A stretch of DNA of 64,000 bases from Paralcaligenes sp. KSB-10 (GCF_021266465.1 NZ_CP089848.1:744001-808000); one strand, 5' to 3'. Numbered from the stretch's first letter, positions 1 to 10,562 are shown. Notes: generated by a model from the sequence alone, not told the origin. Program-made: numbers and translations.

Positions 1-441
1 GACAACCAATCGCAGCCTGTTTTCCCGGGCAAAATTGACAGCCGCCGCAACATCGGCCGCCGTCTCGGCGGCCACGGCATAAACACTGGGCGCGGTAGTC
101 CAAGCGTCGGCCCAGCCCACCGTTTCGGTCAAGGCGACATTATCGCCAATAAAGTACGGATTTTTCAGTTCTTTGAAGAGGCTCGCGCATGCGACGCTTT
201 GCGACGCACCCACACAGGCATCCAACGGCGACTCGATGGCAATTAACTTGCCTTTGAGTACTGTCTCCAGACTTTTCCAGCGTGCGGGAGATGGCCAACC
301 CGGATTCGAAGGTCTGACGCGCTGAAAGCCGCTTGCCTTCGCAACGACGACATTCGCACATCCTGTGATTGCGGCGCTCAGAAAAGGGAAAACCGAAATC
401 GCCCCTGCTCCTTTTAGTAAATCCCGTCTGCTGATAGTCAT
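1..441 (-). CDS. FAD-linked oxidase, N-terminal part (runs off left edge)
   Basis: The reading frame opens at the ATG at 441 and stays open to the window edge, giving the first 147 residues. The start shows a twin-arginine leader (SRRDLLK at residues 4-10), a hydrophobic stretch and a possible lipobox ending in ITGC, so export or membrane anchoring is likely. Further on, VGWADAWTTAPSVYAVA and ADVAAAVNFARENRLRLVV resemble the beginning of a PCMH-type FAD-binding domain, as in berberine-bridge-like oxidoreductases. The FAD attachment site and substrate domain lie outside the window, so the substrate is unknown. Its intact frame contrasts with the broken genes just upstream. Confidence 0.7.
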   Translation of the reverse strand, partial: MTISRRDLLKGAGAISVFPFLSAAITGCANVVVAKASGFQRVRPSNPGWPSPARWKSLETVLKGKLIAIESPLDACVGASQSVACASLFKELKNPYFIGDNVALTETVGWADAWTTAPSVYAVAAETAADVAAAVNFARENRLRLVV

Positions 442-545
442 GCGTACCTCTCCGTGGATTCGAAATTATTTTTGAGAAGCAGGCCGTATTGTCTTATTCC
501 TGCACGCCATAATTTCTTATGGTATGAAGCCTGTTGAAACCAATG
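442..545 (-). promoter_or_regulatory. Upstream region of the FAD-linked oxidase
   Basis: AT-richer sequence before the oxidase start. It holds the inverted repeat CCATAA-tttc-TTATGG at 507-522, about 66 bases upstream of the ATG, which could be an operator. No clear -35/-10 pair was fixed. Confidence 0.25.
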
Positions 546-807
546 GTAACTCCACGAAACAATGGGTGCAATATCATCGATCATCATCAGCTCCATGCGT
601 TTGCTGCTCGCCCTGGCGGCCAGATCCGTCGCGTTGACGCGATGGCGATATGCCGCATTCCACGTTCCGCCGACCGTTGATGCGGTAGTCGTACCGAAAG
701 GCCCTCGTGCCAGTTGGGAGCGCCGCCAAGTACATGCCGTCGCGGTCGCCCACTTTGAACATTTTCATCTTAGGCGTTGGCGCGCCGATTTCACGGTCTG
801 TCAGCAA
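546..807 (-). pseudogene. Frameshifted remnant of a phage-type tyrosine integrase
   Basis: The first 50 or so codons from 807 (MLTDREIGAPTPKMKMFKVG, then GMYLAAL and FRYDYRINGRR) match the N-terminal arm-binding domain (DUF4102) of P4-like integrases. After about 650 the similarity continues in another frame (NATDLAARASSKRMELMMID, then DIAPI), so there is at least one frameshift, and no catalytic domain follows. It marks an old integration event. No matching attachment site or tRNA was found nearby. Confidence 0.6.
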
Positions 808-1007
808 ATCAAGCCTCGCTTTCTTAATTTACAGCATCTTATTAGGGCAACCTTGCTGTGCACCATGAAAAATACCATGCTCCTTCCGGAGGGACGGCAT
901 AGCCCATCCCGCCCAGTTGTGGTGCGCTTGGCGCGAGATTCAGCGGATATCTGTCGGCTCCCCGTTGTCCACAAGGAAGGATCACATCGAAACTTGTGAC
1001 CACGATT
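808..1007. other. No recognisable gene
   Basis: About 200 bases between the integrase remnant and the reductase fragment. Open frames exist on both strands but none resembles a known family or has a convincing start. Probably degenerate sequence from the same decayed strip. Confidence 0.4.
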
Positions 1008-1310
1008 TATCTGTCGAACTTGACCAAATCCTTGAAGATCAGGTGCCCCAGCTTTTTCCGCGCGTGTGCACAAGCAACCCACCTTCCGAAAGCCCGCCAA
1101 GCTGGATCGGTGCGAAACCGAGTTTTTCCGCAAGCGCACCAACCTCCACCGCGGCGCCGTCATCGTCGCTCGCCAGGAACACGACTCTCCTGCCACCGTG
1201 TACGACCGGGTCCTGGTCAAGGACGGCAGCGGCCAGATGGTTGAAGCTTTTCACCAACCTGGCTCCGGTGAACACCCTCGCGACGAAAGCAGAGGACGGG
1301 AGACCGCCCC
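1008..1310 (-). pseudogene. C-terminal fragment of an NADPH-dependent F420 reductase-like protein
   Basis: Reading downward from about 1310, one frame gives VFTGARLVKSFNHLAAAVL, then DPVVHGGRRVVFLASDDDGA and AEKLGFAPIQLGGLSEGGLL, the C-terminal half of the F420-dependent NADP reductase family. Near 1050 a one-base loss in a G run shifts the frame. The expected ending HLIFKDLVKFDR followed by TAA (1008-1010) is readable in the neighbouring frame. The nucleotide-binding N-terminus (GxGxxG) is missing, and the upstream end is fused directly to a dehydrogenase fragment. It cannot encode a working enzyme. Confidence 0.65.
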
Positions 1311-1633
1311 AGCGCGATTTCGGCCTCGACCGCCTTGACGAGTTCGGGATTCTCTCGAAAGGCGGCATTCGCATCCGTACGCGTGTAGCCAGGCGCTACG
1401 GCGTTCGCGGTAATTCCGCGTGGCCACAGCTCGGACGCGAGCGCATGGGTCAGGTTGTTGATGGCCGCTTTGGCCATCGGGTGGACGGGAGCGGCTGTCA
1501 CAGGCTTCGTGGCGGCGGCGGAGGAGATATTGATGATGCGCCCACCATCGGCGAGACGTTCGGCGATAGCGCGGCCAATGCCCCGTGATGCCCCGGTAAC
1601 GAGAGCAGTTTTGCCCTTTAGCGATCGTGTCAT
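1311..1633 (-). pseudogene. Short-chain dehydrogenase with internal deletion and lost C-terminus
   Basis: From the ATG at 1633 the frame gives a good SDR start with the TGASRGIG cofactor loop, but residue 31 jumps from AERLADGG straight to RIINISSAAA. This skips roughly 100 residues of the Rossmann fold. It then resumes with the catalytic-helix region (HPMAKAAINNLTHALASELW) and APGYTRTD, losing the C-terminus at about 1310, where it joins the reductase fragment. The active-site Tyr position reads HPMAK rather than YxxxK. DGG is expected on both sides of such a gap, so a deletion between short direct repeats is plausible. Confidence 0.65.
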
Positions 1634-1646
1634 TTGATTTTTCTCC

Positions 1647-1988
1647 TCAGAGTTGCGCCAAGCCACCGTCAACGGCGACCTCGCTGGCGGTCGTGAAACT
1701 GCTGTCTGACGACGCAAGAAAGGCCGCCACCGCTCCGATCTCCGCCGGATCGGCCATGCGCTGGAGTGGAGTCATCGCACCGTAGGCCTTCTGGCCCTCC
1801 TCGCCTAGCGCTTCCTTCGCGAGTTCGGTCGCAGTCGGCCCAGGCGACAGCACGTTTACCCGGATGCCGGTGCCCTTCACATTGGTGTCGAAGGTTTTGT
1901 CAATGTGCTCGGTGGTGATCTGGCCGAGCGGAAGCGGGCTTCCCGCCCCGGCGTTGGCGAAGACTATGTCGATGCCTCCGCGCTCGGC
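1647..1988 (-). pseudogene. Second short-chain dehydrogenase fragment with internal deletion
   Basis: The frame encodes IDIVFANAGAG and ITTEHIDKTFDTNVKGT, then jumps at about 1869-1877 to GIRVNVLSPGPTATELAKEA and ends with a normal SDR tail, FTTASEVAVDGGLAQL. The cofactor-binding N-terminus and the catalytic Ser/Tyr/Lys region are both missing. In intact relatives KGT commonly occurs both before the deleted block and just before GIRVN, so the junction again fits a short-repeat deletion. Its upstream end is fused in frame to an antitoxin-like piece. Non-functional. Confidence 0.65.
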
Positions 1989-2168
1989 CTTCACCGCCGC
2001 GACACCGCATAACTCCAGCATGGCTCGCTCGGGCGTGGAGCAGACCAGAGTATCGGTGCTCATCGCTGCCCGACGCCAGGCCAACCCTTGCTCAGACAAC
2101 GTCTTCTCGGGCGTCTCTGCTATGAACGACAAGAGCGGCAGATCAAGATCAATGGGGTCCGCGTGCAA
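1989..2168 (-). pseudogene. Fragment resembling an AbiEi-type antitoxin
   Basis: About 60 residues (PLLSFIAETPEKTLSEQGLA and CSTPERAMLELCG) look like the C-terminal region of type IV AbiEi-family antitoxins, where STPERAxLELL is typical. There is no ATG start and a stop codon lies just upstream at about 2171, so only an internal piece survives, joined in frame to the dehydrogenase remnant. The assignment rests on one motif. No AbiEii toxin partner is present. Confidence 0.4.
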
Positions 2169-2253
2169 TTACATGACTGGACCAGCCCCCCCAAAAACCA
2201 GCCCAGGCACCTCCAAGTAAGCAGCAAATGGCGGCCCTGGGCAAGTTGAACGG

Positions 2254-3807
2254 CTACTCTGGCAATCCCGCTGCCCGCAGCGCGTCGCCCAGGGACAATG
2301 CAAGCTCCGGGGCACAGTTCACGCCCAGAAATTGCCGGCTATAGCGAAACGTAGGGTGCAGTTCCAGGACTCTGGCCGCAGCCGCCCTGGCCTCATCGAG
2401 CCGTCCGAGCTTGGCCAGCGCGGAGCTCAACTGCACATACGTGATGCTGTGCGCAGGATTGGCCTGAACGGACCGGTAGGCCGCCCGCGCAGCTTCTTCA
2501 TAGCGGCCGCGGTAAAAATGACTCATGGCCTGCGCGTCATATGCGGCCCAAGCCCAAGCGTCGAATGGGCTGAGCCGCACACCCCGCTCGCTCCATTCTA
2601 TGGCTCGCTCGGCTTCTCCTCCCCAGCCAAGCATGACGCTGCCGAGGATATAGGTCAACGCCGATGACGGACTGATCGCGAGCGCCGCCTCCAGAGCGGT
2701 GAAAGCGGCCGCGCGGTCGTGCCCATCCATGCCGACGGAAAATCCGGCCCAGGTCAGCGCCAGTGCGTCGTCCTGGCCATGGAGTATGGCCAAGCGCGCG
2801 TGGCGGATCGAAGCGGCGCGGCTGCTCTCCTGCAAGCCGGCGCGAAGAAAAAGGCAATGGTGGCACATGGCCGCATTGCCATGCGCCAGCGCATAGGCGG
2901 GATCGAGCACTATGGCGCGGTCGAGCAGCAGGAGCGCTCGCCTGACCTGCTCCGGCATGCCTGAATCGACATCAGGCTGAGCCTGGAGGACCAGGTCGTA
3001 GGCATCGAGGCTGTCGGGCCGTTTGCGCCGAACCCGGCTGATTTCGGCGCGCCGCAGGCTCGGCGCTATGGCGCCGACGACCGATATGGCGATTTCATCC
3101 TGGAGGGCAAAAATGTCCTCGGAATTGCGCTCATAGCGCTCGGCCCACACATGCGTTCCGCTCCCTGCATCGACCAGCCGGGCGGTGACGCGCACGCGAT
3201 CATTCAGCTTGCGCGCACTGCCCTCGAGCACATAGCGCACGCCGAGTTCGCGCCCGACCTGCTTCACATCCACAGCCCGGCCCTTGTAGGCAAAGCTCGA
3301 GTTGCGCGCGATCACAAACAGCCAGTTGATGCGCGACAAGCCGGTGACGATGTCATCGACCATGCCGTCGACGAAGTATTGTTGCGCCTTGCCGCCGCTC
3401 AAATTCGAGAACGGCAGCACGGCGATCGACGGCTTCTCGGGCACCGACAGGGCAGTCGATGGCACTGTCTCGCTTGCGCGCATGTTGCTGCGCGCCACCG
3501 TCGGGCCGACATAGCGATAGCCGCGGCGTGGCAACGTCTCGATCCAGGCATTACCCTCGTCCTGCTCCAGTACGCGGCGCAGCGCTGCGATCTGCACGGT
3601 GAGATTGCTGTCCTCGACCACAAGCCCCGGCCACGCCGCCTCGATCAGCGCTTCCTTGCCGACAGGCGACCCGGCATGCTCAAGCAGCAAGCGCAGCAAG
3701 GCAACGCCGCGCTGGCCAAGCAGCGCCGGCTCGCTGTCATGGAACAGCATGCCCACGCCGGCATCGAGCGCAAACCGGCCAAACTTGTAGATATCTGGCA
3801 TGACCAT
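2254..3807 (-). CDS. Winged-helix (OmpR/CadC-type) regulator with TPR region
   Basis: A 517-residue protein. Residues about 1-100 form an OmpR/PhoB-type DNA-binding winged helix (VVEDSNLTVQIAALRRVL, ETLPRRGYRYVGP). Residues about 125-270 match the FlgO-like segment seen in CadC/adenylate-cyclase-associated proteins (KPSIAVLPFSNLSGG, RYVLEGSARKLNDRVRVTAR), and the rest is TPR repeats, including HPTFRYSR near the end. No transmembrane segment is evident, so it is probably cytoplasmic. The ATG at 3807 is chosen because AGAGG sits about seven bases upstream. The longer GTG start at 3816 overlaps that site. It diverges from the cupin gene, its likely target. Confidence 0.8.
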   Translation of the reverse strand: MVMPDIYKFGRFALDAGVGMLFHDSEPALLGQRGVALLRLLLEHAGSPVGKEALIEAAWPGLVVEDSNLTVQIAALRRVLEQDEGNAWIETLPRRGYRYVGPTVARSNMRASETVPSTALSVPEKPSIAVLPFSNLSGGKAQQYFVDGMVDDIVTGLSRINWLFVIARNSSFAYKGRAVDVKQVGRELGVRYVLEGSARKLNDRVRVTARLVDAGSGTHVWAERYERNSEDIFALQDEIAISVVGAIAPSLRRAEISRVRRKRPDSLDAYDLVLQAQPDVDSGMPEQVRRALLLLDRAIVLDPAYALAHGNAAMCHHCLFLRAGLQESSRAASIRHARLAILHGQDDALALTWAGFSVGMDGHDRAAAFTALEAALAISPSSALTYILGSVMLGWGGEAERAIEWSERGVRLSPFDAWAWAAYDAQAMSHFYRGRYEEAARAAYRSVQANPAHSITYVQLSSALAKLGRLDEARAAAARVLELHPTFRYSRQFLGVNCAPELALSLGDALRAAGLPE

Positions 3808-3923
3808 GCTGACCACCTCTTTTCGGAGATATTTTGCCGCAATTTCGGATCGAATTCACGACTTTCAGCAATCGGATAAGCAGAATGGAAGCGTCATACG
3901 GCCTCATCTCAAGGAGATCCAAA

Positions 3924-4403
3924 ATGACCGCGAAAGCAATCATCCACAGACCCGGCGAAGGCAAAATAGTGCAGCTTGGAGGCCAGCCCATGAGCTTCCT
4001 GGTTACTGGCGAGGACACCCGCCACACCTCGATGTTCGAATGGACCATTCCTGCCGGCTTCTCCACCGGCTTACACGTGCACCGGGTGCAGGAAGAGACC
4101 TTCTATGTGCTGGAGGGCGAGTGCGACTGGCAGGTCAACGGTGAGCGCGTGCGCGCAACACCGGGTACCTACCTCTTCCTGCCGCCAGGCGTGCCGCACA
4201 ATATCGCCAACGCCAGTGCCCGGCCGGCGCGCGTGCTGATGACGGTCTCGCCGCCCGGGCACGAACACTACTTCGAGAAACTGGCAGACATGGTCGCAAG
4301 CGGCTACGCAGCGGACCCGGCGAAAATCGCCGATCTGCGCGCGCAGCACGACACAGACCAGCTCTCGGTACTCAAGGCGCAGTCGCCGCGTACGAAGGAT
4401 TAA
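3924..4403 (+). CDS. Cupin-domain protein
   Basis: A 159-residue single-domain cupin. The metal-binding motif 1 is visible as GLHVHRVQEETFYVLEGECD and motif 2 as PGTYLFLPPGVPHNI, both with the expected His and Glu ligands. The C-terminal tail (HYFEKLADMV) resembles the quercetin-dioxygenase-like cupin group, but the reaction cannot be named. AAGGAGA lies about seven bases before the ATG. An upstream in-frame ATG at 3834 is less likely. The gene diverges from the winged-helix/TPR regulator and overlaps tail to tail with an antisense glutathione-transferase remnant. Confidence 0.75.
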   Translation: MTAKAIIHRPGEGKIVQLGGQPMSFLVTGEDTRHTSMFEWTIPAGFSTGLHVHRVQEETFYVLEGECDWQVNGERVRATPGTYLFLPPGVPHNIANASARPARVLMTVSPPGHEHYFEKLADMVASGYAADPAKIADLRAQHDTDQLSVLKAQSPRTKD

Positions 4404-4518
4404 CCTGCGAGAAAGCGTCGAGCCAGGTGGCGAGCTTCGGCTGCACCTGCCACCAGGCTCCATCAAAGCGAAAATCCAGGTAGCCAGACGCAGCGGCCAG
4501 CGAGATATAGAGATTTAA
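4372..4518 (-). pseudogene. C-terminal remnant of a glutathione S-transferase
   Basis: Read downward from just after an in-frame TAG, the frame gives NLYISLAAASGYLDFRF, then WLDAFSQ and PSYAATAP before a TGA at 4372-4374. This is the usual ending of bacterial glutathione transferases (AALGYLDFRF, W.xRF, RPSxxATxP). About 48 residues survive. The catalytic N-terminal domain is absent, replaced upstream by AT-rich sequence next to guaA. Its last 32 bases overlap the cupin gene in antisense. Confidence 0.6.
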
Positions 4519-4552
4519 CTTCTATAATTAAATCAATAGTTTATAAAAAATC

Positions 4553-6139
4553 TCACTCCCACTCAATCGTAGCCGGCGGCTTGCTTGACACATCATAGGT
4601 CACCCGGTTAATGCCGCGCACCTCGTTGATGATGCGGCTCGATACCTTCTTCAACAAGGAATACGGCAATTCCGCCCAGTCGGCGGTCATGAAATCCGAG
4701 GTCTGCACGGCGCGCAAGGCAACCACATAATCGTAAGTGCGGCCATCGCCCATGACGCCCACCGACTTGACCGGCAGGAATACGGCAAAGGCCTGGGAAG
4801 TCAGGTCGTACCAGTTTTTGCCGCTGGTTTCGTCCGTGGTTTTGCGCAGCTCTTCGATGAAAATGGCATCGGCGCGGCGCAGCAGATCGGCATACTCGTG
4901 CTTGACTTCGCCCAGTATGCGCACGCCCAGGCCCGGTCCCGGAAACGGATGGCGGTACACCATGGCGGGCGGCAGGCCCAGGGCCACGCCCAGTTTGCGC
5001 ACTTCGTCCTTGAACAATTCGCGCAAGGGCTCGAGCAGCTTCAAGTTCAGGGTATCGGGCAGACCGCCCACATTGTGGTGAGATTTGATCGCCACGGCCT
5101 TGCCGGTCTTTGCGCCGGCCGATTCGATCACGTCCGGATAAATCGTGCCCTGAGCGAGCCATCGCGCATTGCTGAGCTTGCCGGCTTCGGCCTGAAAGAC
5201 CTCGACGAATTCCCGGCCTATGATCTTGCGTTTGGCTTCCGGGTCGGTCACGCCGGCCAGCTTGCCCATGAACTGCGGACTGGCGTCGACGTGTATGACT
5301 TTCATGCCCAGATGATCGGCAAAGGTGGCCATGACCTGCTCGGCCTCGTTCAGGCGCAGCAAGCCATGATCGACGAACACGCAGGTGAGCTGGTCGCCTA
5401 TGGCCTTGTGTATCAAGGCCGCGGCTACCGAGGAGTCCACTCCGCCCGACAAACCCAGAATGACTTCATCGCTGCCCACTTGGGTTCGGATACGTTCGAT
5501 CGCTTCGGATACGTAATCGGGCATGTTCCAGTCGCCCCCACAGCCGCAGATATCACGCACAAAACGCGCCAGCATGGCTTCGCCCTGTACGGTATGCGTG
5601 ACCTCGGGGTGGAACTGCACGGCGTAGAAGCCGCGTTTTTCATCGGCCATGCCGGCGATGGGGCAGGAATCGGTGGACGCCATGAGCTTGAAGCCGGGCG
5701 GCAGCCCGGTGACTTTGTCGCCGTGGCTCATCCACACTTTGAGCATGCCATGGCCTTCGGTGGTGGTGAAGTCTTCAATGCCCTCCAGCAAACGGGTATG
5801 GCCGTGTGCGCGCACCTCGGCATAGCCAAATTCGCGGTGATCGGACCACTCCACCTTGCCGCCCAGTTGCTGCGCCATGGATTGCATGCCGTAGCAAATA
5901 CCCAGCACAGGCACGCCGGCGTCGAATGCCTTTGCCGGCACTTTCAGGGATGCTTCATCGTAGGCGGAAGCGTGGCTGCCGGATACTATGATGCCCTTCA
6001 AACCCTGCTGGGCCTCGATGAACGCGTCGTCGACATCGCCGGGATGAATTTCACAATAGACTCCGGCTTCGCGCACACGGCGCGCAATAAGCTGGGTTAC
6101 CTGTGAACCGTAATCGAGAATAAGGATACGCTGATGCAT
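4553..6139 (-). CDS. guaA: GMP synthase (glutamine-hydrolysing)
   Basis: Converts XMP to GMP with glutamine and ATP, the last step of guanine nucleotide synthesis. The 528 residues show the class I amidotransferase domain with nucleophile Cys (GICYGMQSM, about residue 83) and its His/Glu partners (FHPEVTHT). The ATP-pyrophosphatase P-loop SGGVDSSV follows near residue 235. The dimerisation domain ends normally in KPPATIEWE. Length and ends match the family. It lies on the same strand as guaB but is separated from it by a hydrolase gene on the other strand. A T-run follows the stop without a clear hairpin. Confidence 0.98.
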   Translation of the reverse strand: MHQRILILDYGSQVTQLIARRVREAGVYCEIHPGDVDDAFIEAQQGLKGIIVSGSHASAYDEASLKVPAKAFDAGVPVLGICYGMQSMAQQLGGKVEWSDHREFGYAEVRAHGHTRLLEGIEDFTTTEGHGMLKVWMSHGDKVTGLPPGFKLMASTDSCPIAGMADEKRGFYAVQFHPEVTHTVQGEAMLARFVRDICGCGGDWNMPDYVSEAIERIRTQVGSDEVILGLSGGVDSSVAAALIHKAIGDQLTCVFVDHGLLRLNEAEQVMATFADHLGMKVIHVDASPQFMGKLAGVTDPEAKRKIIGREFVEVFQAEAGKLSNARWLAQGTIYPDVIESAGAKTGKAVAIKSHHNVGGLPDTLNLKLLEPLRELFKDEVRKLGVALGLPPAMVYRHPFPGPGLGVRILGEVKHEYADLLRRADAIFIEELRKTTDETSGKNWYDLTSQAFAVFLPVKSVGVMGDGRTYDYVVALRAVQTSDFMTADWAELPYSLLKKVSSRIINEVRGINRVTYDVSSKPPATIEWE

Positions 6140-6346
6140 GGCTTGGAAAGAACTGATAAAAATGAAAAAAACGGAATCAAGGCGTTAATGTAACGTATTG
6201 GACCTGCCAAAATACGTTACAAAACGACATTTACGATATTTATTGCGATACTGGCAACACGTCCAGCCACCCGAAAACACAATAGGCGCCACGGTTCCAT
6301 GTGCGGGATCCGGGAACACGCCTTCAACCATCAGCCGAGAAACCCC

Positions 6347-7072
6347 ATGCCAGCCTCTCTCACATTGAAAACCTTTGTACTGGTCCACGGCGCCTGGCAT
6401 GGAGGCTGGTGCTGGGCCAAGGTGGCCCACGCGCTGCGGGCGTTCGGGCATCGCGTATACACACCGACCCTGACGGGCCTGGGCGAACGCAGTCACCTGC
6501 TCGGCTCCGGCATTACGCTGGGCACCTTTGTGCAGGACATTGAAAACGTGTTGCTCTGGGAAGACCTGACCAACGTCATTCTGGTCGGGCACAGCTTTGC
6601 AGGCCTGGTTATCACGGGGGTGGCGGATCGCGCGCCGCAACGCCTGAAACAGCTGATCTATCTCGACGCCTTCATTCTGGAAAGCGGCCTGAGCACCTTC
6701 GATACGCTTGCATCCGAAACCGTAGCCAAGCTGCGCGCGGCCGCTCGAGATTCCTGCAATGGGCTTGCCCTGCCAGCGCCAAAACCCAAGGCATTCGGCC
6801 TGATCGAACCCGCCCATATCGACTTTATCGCTGAACGCCTTACGCCCCACCCGCTTGGTACCTATGAAAGCGCGCTGCAGCTGCGGCATCCCATTGGCAA
6901 CGGCATGCCATGCGCCTATTGGCATTGCACCGCACCTTCATACGCGCCACTGGAGGCATCCAGGCAATGGGCCAAAGCGCAAACCGGCTGGAGCTGGGCC
7001 GAGTTGGCCACAGGCCACGACGCCATGGTGTCCGCTCCTGAACTTTTGATAAGAAACCTGCTTGATCTATAG
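6347..7072 (+). CDS. Alpha/beta hydrolase (esterase-like)
   Basis: A 241-residue alpha/beta hydrolase with the oxyanion-loop motif VHGAWHGGWCW, nucleophile elbow GHSFAG (Ser near residue 81), Asp in LDAF, and a C-terminal GHDAM supplying the catalytic His. The TLTGLGERSHL segment is typical of the plant hydroxynitrile lyase/methyl-salicylate-esterase-like group also found in bacteria. The substrate is unknown. The ATG at 6347 gives the normal family N-terminus, while an upstream in-frame ATG at 6299 adds 16 unconserved residues. It is transcribed against guaA and guaB and splits that pair. Confidence 0.8.
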   Translation: MPASLTLKTFVLVHGAWHGGWCWAKVAHALRAFGHRVYTPTLTGLGERSHLLGSGITLGTFVQDIENVLLWEDLTNVILVGHSFAGLVITGVADRAPQRLKQLIYLDAFILESGLSTFDTLASETVAKLRAAARDSCNGLALPAPKPKAFGLIEPAHIDFIAERLTPHPLGTYESALQLRHPIGNGMPCAYWHCTAPSYAPLEASRQWAKAQTGWSWAELATGHDAMVSAPELLIRNLLDL

Positions 7073-7197
7073 ATTCGACCCAGCATCATTGGCAACACAT
7101 CCTATCCGTAGGGGCAGGCTTTGTGCCCGACCAAACTCTGGCCGGACTCGTAGGGGCAGGCCTCCATCTGCCCGCTCGAACCTGGCTCGGCAAGCAC

Positions 7198-7219
7198 GGG
7201 CGGCCACAAAGGGCCGCCC
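7198..7219 (-). terminator. Hairpin just after guaB
   Basis: GGGCGGCC and GGCCGCCC form an 8-bp stem with a 6-base loop, three bases beyond the guaB stop. There is no T-run, so termination there is uncertain. Two copies of GTAGGGGCAGGC (7108-7119 and 7150-7161) lie in the same gap. Confidence 0.35.
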
Positions 7220-7222
7220 CCA

Positions 7223-8938
<1,716 letters not shown>

Positions 8939-9598
8939 CTACAGATTCAACAAAGGGCCAGCCTTGACCAGCCCTTCTTCCTGGAGCCTGGCCAACGCAT
9001 CCCGAAAAGCCTGCGCATTGGCCGCGACGTCTTTGGCCGACATGCCCGCCTTGTACAGCGCCGACCCCAAGCCAAAGCCATTGGCGCCGGCGCGCAAATA
9101 CTCTTCCATATTGCCGGGCGTGATGCCGCCCACGGGCAACAGGCGATGACGATGCGGCACAACCGCCCTCCAGGCCTTGACGACCATGGGGCCAATCTGT
9201 TCCGCGGGATACAGCTTCAAGGCATCCGCGCCATTGGCCAGCGCCGCAAAAGCCTCGGTTGGAGTCGCCACGCCGGGAACGCACAACAGGCCCGATTGTT
9301 TCGCCCGGCGCACCACGCTCGGGTCGCTATGCGGCATCAGGATCAGTTGCCCGCCGGCATTCGCTATGGCCAGCACATCGTCCGGCGACATTACCGTACC
9401 GGCACCCACAAGTTGATCTGGAAAGTGCCTGGCCAGAAGCTCGATGCTTTCCAGCGGGCACGGCGAATTGAGCGGCACCTCGAGAATCTGGAAGCCGGCG
9501 CTCACGACCTCTTGCGCAATAGCGATAATTTCTTCGGGCCGAACACCTCGAAAAATGGCGATCAACGGAAATCTGTCCAGAAACGGCTCGATACTCAT
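8939..9598 (-). CDS. dgoA: 2-dehydro-3-deoxy-6-phosphogalactonate aldolase
   Basis: A 219-residue class I KDPG/KDPGal aldolase that cleaves the 6-phospho-2-keto-3-deoxy sugar acid into pyruvate and glyceraldehyde 3-phosphate. The Glu of the RGVRPEEI region, VGAGTVMSPDDV, the Schiff-base Lys in ALKLYPAEQ (about residue 127) and GGITPGNMEEY are all present. The ILEVPLNSP version fits the galactonate type (DgoA) better than Eda. It is the last gene of the operon starting at 19821, 31 bases after dgoK, and supplies the final cleavage of the predicted pathway. Confidence 0.9.
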   Translation of the reverse strand: MSIEPFLDRFPLIAIFRGVRPEEIIAIAQEVVSAGFQILEVPLNSPCPLESIELLARHFPDQLVGAGTVMSPDDVLAIANAGGQLILMPHSDPSVVRRAKQSGLLCVPGVATPTEAFAALANGADALKLYPAEQIGPMVVKAWRAVVPHRHRLLPVGGITPGNMEEYLRAGANGFGLGSALYKAGMSAKDVAANAQAFRDALARLQEEGLVKAGPLLNL

Positions 9599-9629
9599 TG
9601 GTTTTCCTCTGCAATACGCTATTTATACT

Positions 9630-10562
9630 TCAGGAGATCAAACCGCACCCGCGCGCAATCGCGAGCATCCCCTGAAAGCTCGCCTGCTGCGTGCACTCCG
9701 AACTATCCACCCCAAAGACCGATAAAGCGGCCTGATAGCGCTTGAACAGGGAAGGCTTGCACACCAGGTGGATGTGCCCGCCTGCGGCACCAGGCACCAA
9801 AGACAGCGCCTCGCGAATTTCTTCACCGATCACGAGCCCCGATAAATAATCGGATTGCTGATCGCCCGCCAGCATCCCGAACAGCCCCTGCGCCCGAACG
9901 GAAAACAAGCGGTGCAGCAAGGCATCGTCCACGGCTTGGGAACAGCCTGCGACAAAGCTGTCGCGCCCTTGCTCCCAGGGTATCGCATCCTGCGATGGCA
10001 TCAGGCGCGACAGTATTGAATGCTGGCGCAACAGGGCGAACAGCTCGCCTGTCATGAAAGTATGAAACTGCAGGATTCGACGGTTTTCCACCACAGCCCA
10101 TTTGCTGTGCGTGCCCGGCAAAACGAATATGCCATCCTTCAGGCCCGAGGCATCGAGCGCCCCGAAAATCTGAACCTCTTCTCCGCGTATTACGTCAGGC
10201 GCGCCATTTGCATGGTGTGTAGCCAGCCCGGGCACAAAGCCCACCGGTACGCCCGCCCCGCCCGACCAGACCAGGCCGGCACCCAGCTCGTCAAAGCCGG
10301 CCGGACATGGTACATAAGGTGCTTCGCACCAACCCTGGCGGCTGCCTATCATGCCCGCCGCCAATACCAGGCTTGCAGGATAGTCCCGCAGCCAGGGGCC
10401 GATAAGCCGATCAAATACATCATGGAATCCGCCGTCGGCAATCGACATGATGCCGTCGTCCGTACTGATTTCACGCAACACAGATCCCTGCGCATTCATC
10501 AACGCAGCGCGCAGTGAAGAAGTGCCCCAATCCAGGGCAATTAAGTATGAAGCATCCGGCAT
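9630..10562 (-). CDS. dgoK: 2-dehydro-3-deoxygalactonokinase
   Basis: A 310-residue DgoK-family sugar-acid kinase that phosphorylates 2-keto-3-deoxygalactonate (or a close epimer) at C6. The ASKHA-type phosphate loop (LDWGTSSLRAALM, residues 10-22), the AAGMIGSRQGW motif, PGTHSKWA and the TGELFALLRQHSIL segment characterise the family. It sits 82 bases after the D-aminoacylase and 31 before the aldolase. The KDGal/KDG preference cannot be read from the sequence. Confidence 0.9.
   Translation of the reverse strand: MPDASYLIALDWGTSSLRAALMNAQGSVLREISTDDGIMSIADGGFHDVFDRLIGPWLRDYPASLVLAAGMIGSRQGWCEAPYVPCPAGFDELGAGLVWSGGAGVPVGFVPGLATHHANGAPDVIRGEEVQIFGALDASGLKDGIFVLPGTHSKWAVVENRRILQFHTFMTGELFALLRQHSILSRLMPSQDAIPWEQGRDSFVAGCSQAVDDALLHRLFSVRAQGLFGMLAGDQQSDYLSGLVIGEEIREALSLVPGAAGGHIHLVCKPSLFKRYQAALSVFGVDSSECTQQASFQGMLAIARGCGLIS

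Noticed and set aside
546-807. Active prophage or integrative element at the left end
   Set aside because: Only a frameshifted N-terminal integrase piece is present, with no structural, replication or attachment features.
4898-6106. 402-residue plus-strand frame opposite guaA
   Set aside because: Fully antisense to an intact guaA; low-complexity His/Gly/Gln-rich translation with no domain.
6185-6925. 246-residue minus-strand frame opposite the alpha/beta hydrolase
   Set aside because: The plus-strand frame has a complete catalytic triad; the minus frame matches nothing.
7108-7161. GTAGGGGCAGGC, two copies
   Set aside because: Only two short copies in one gap and no clear structure; too little to call a repeat family from this window.
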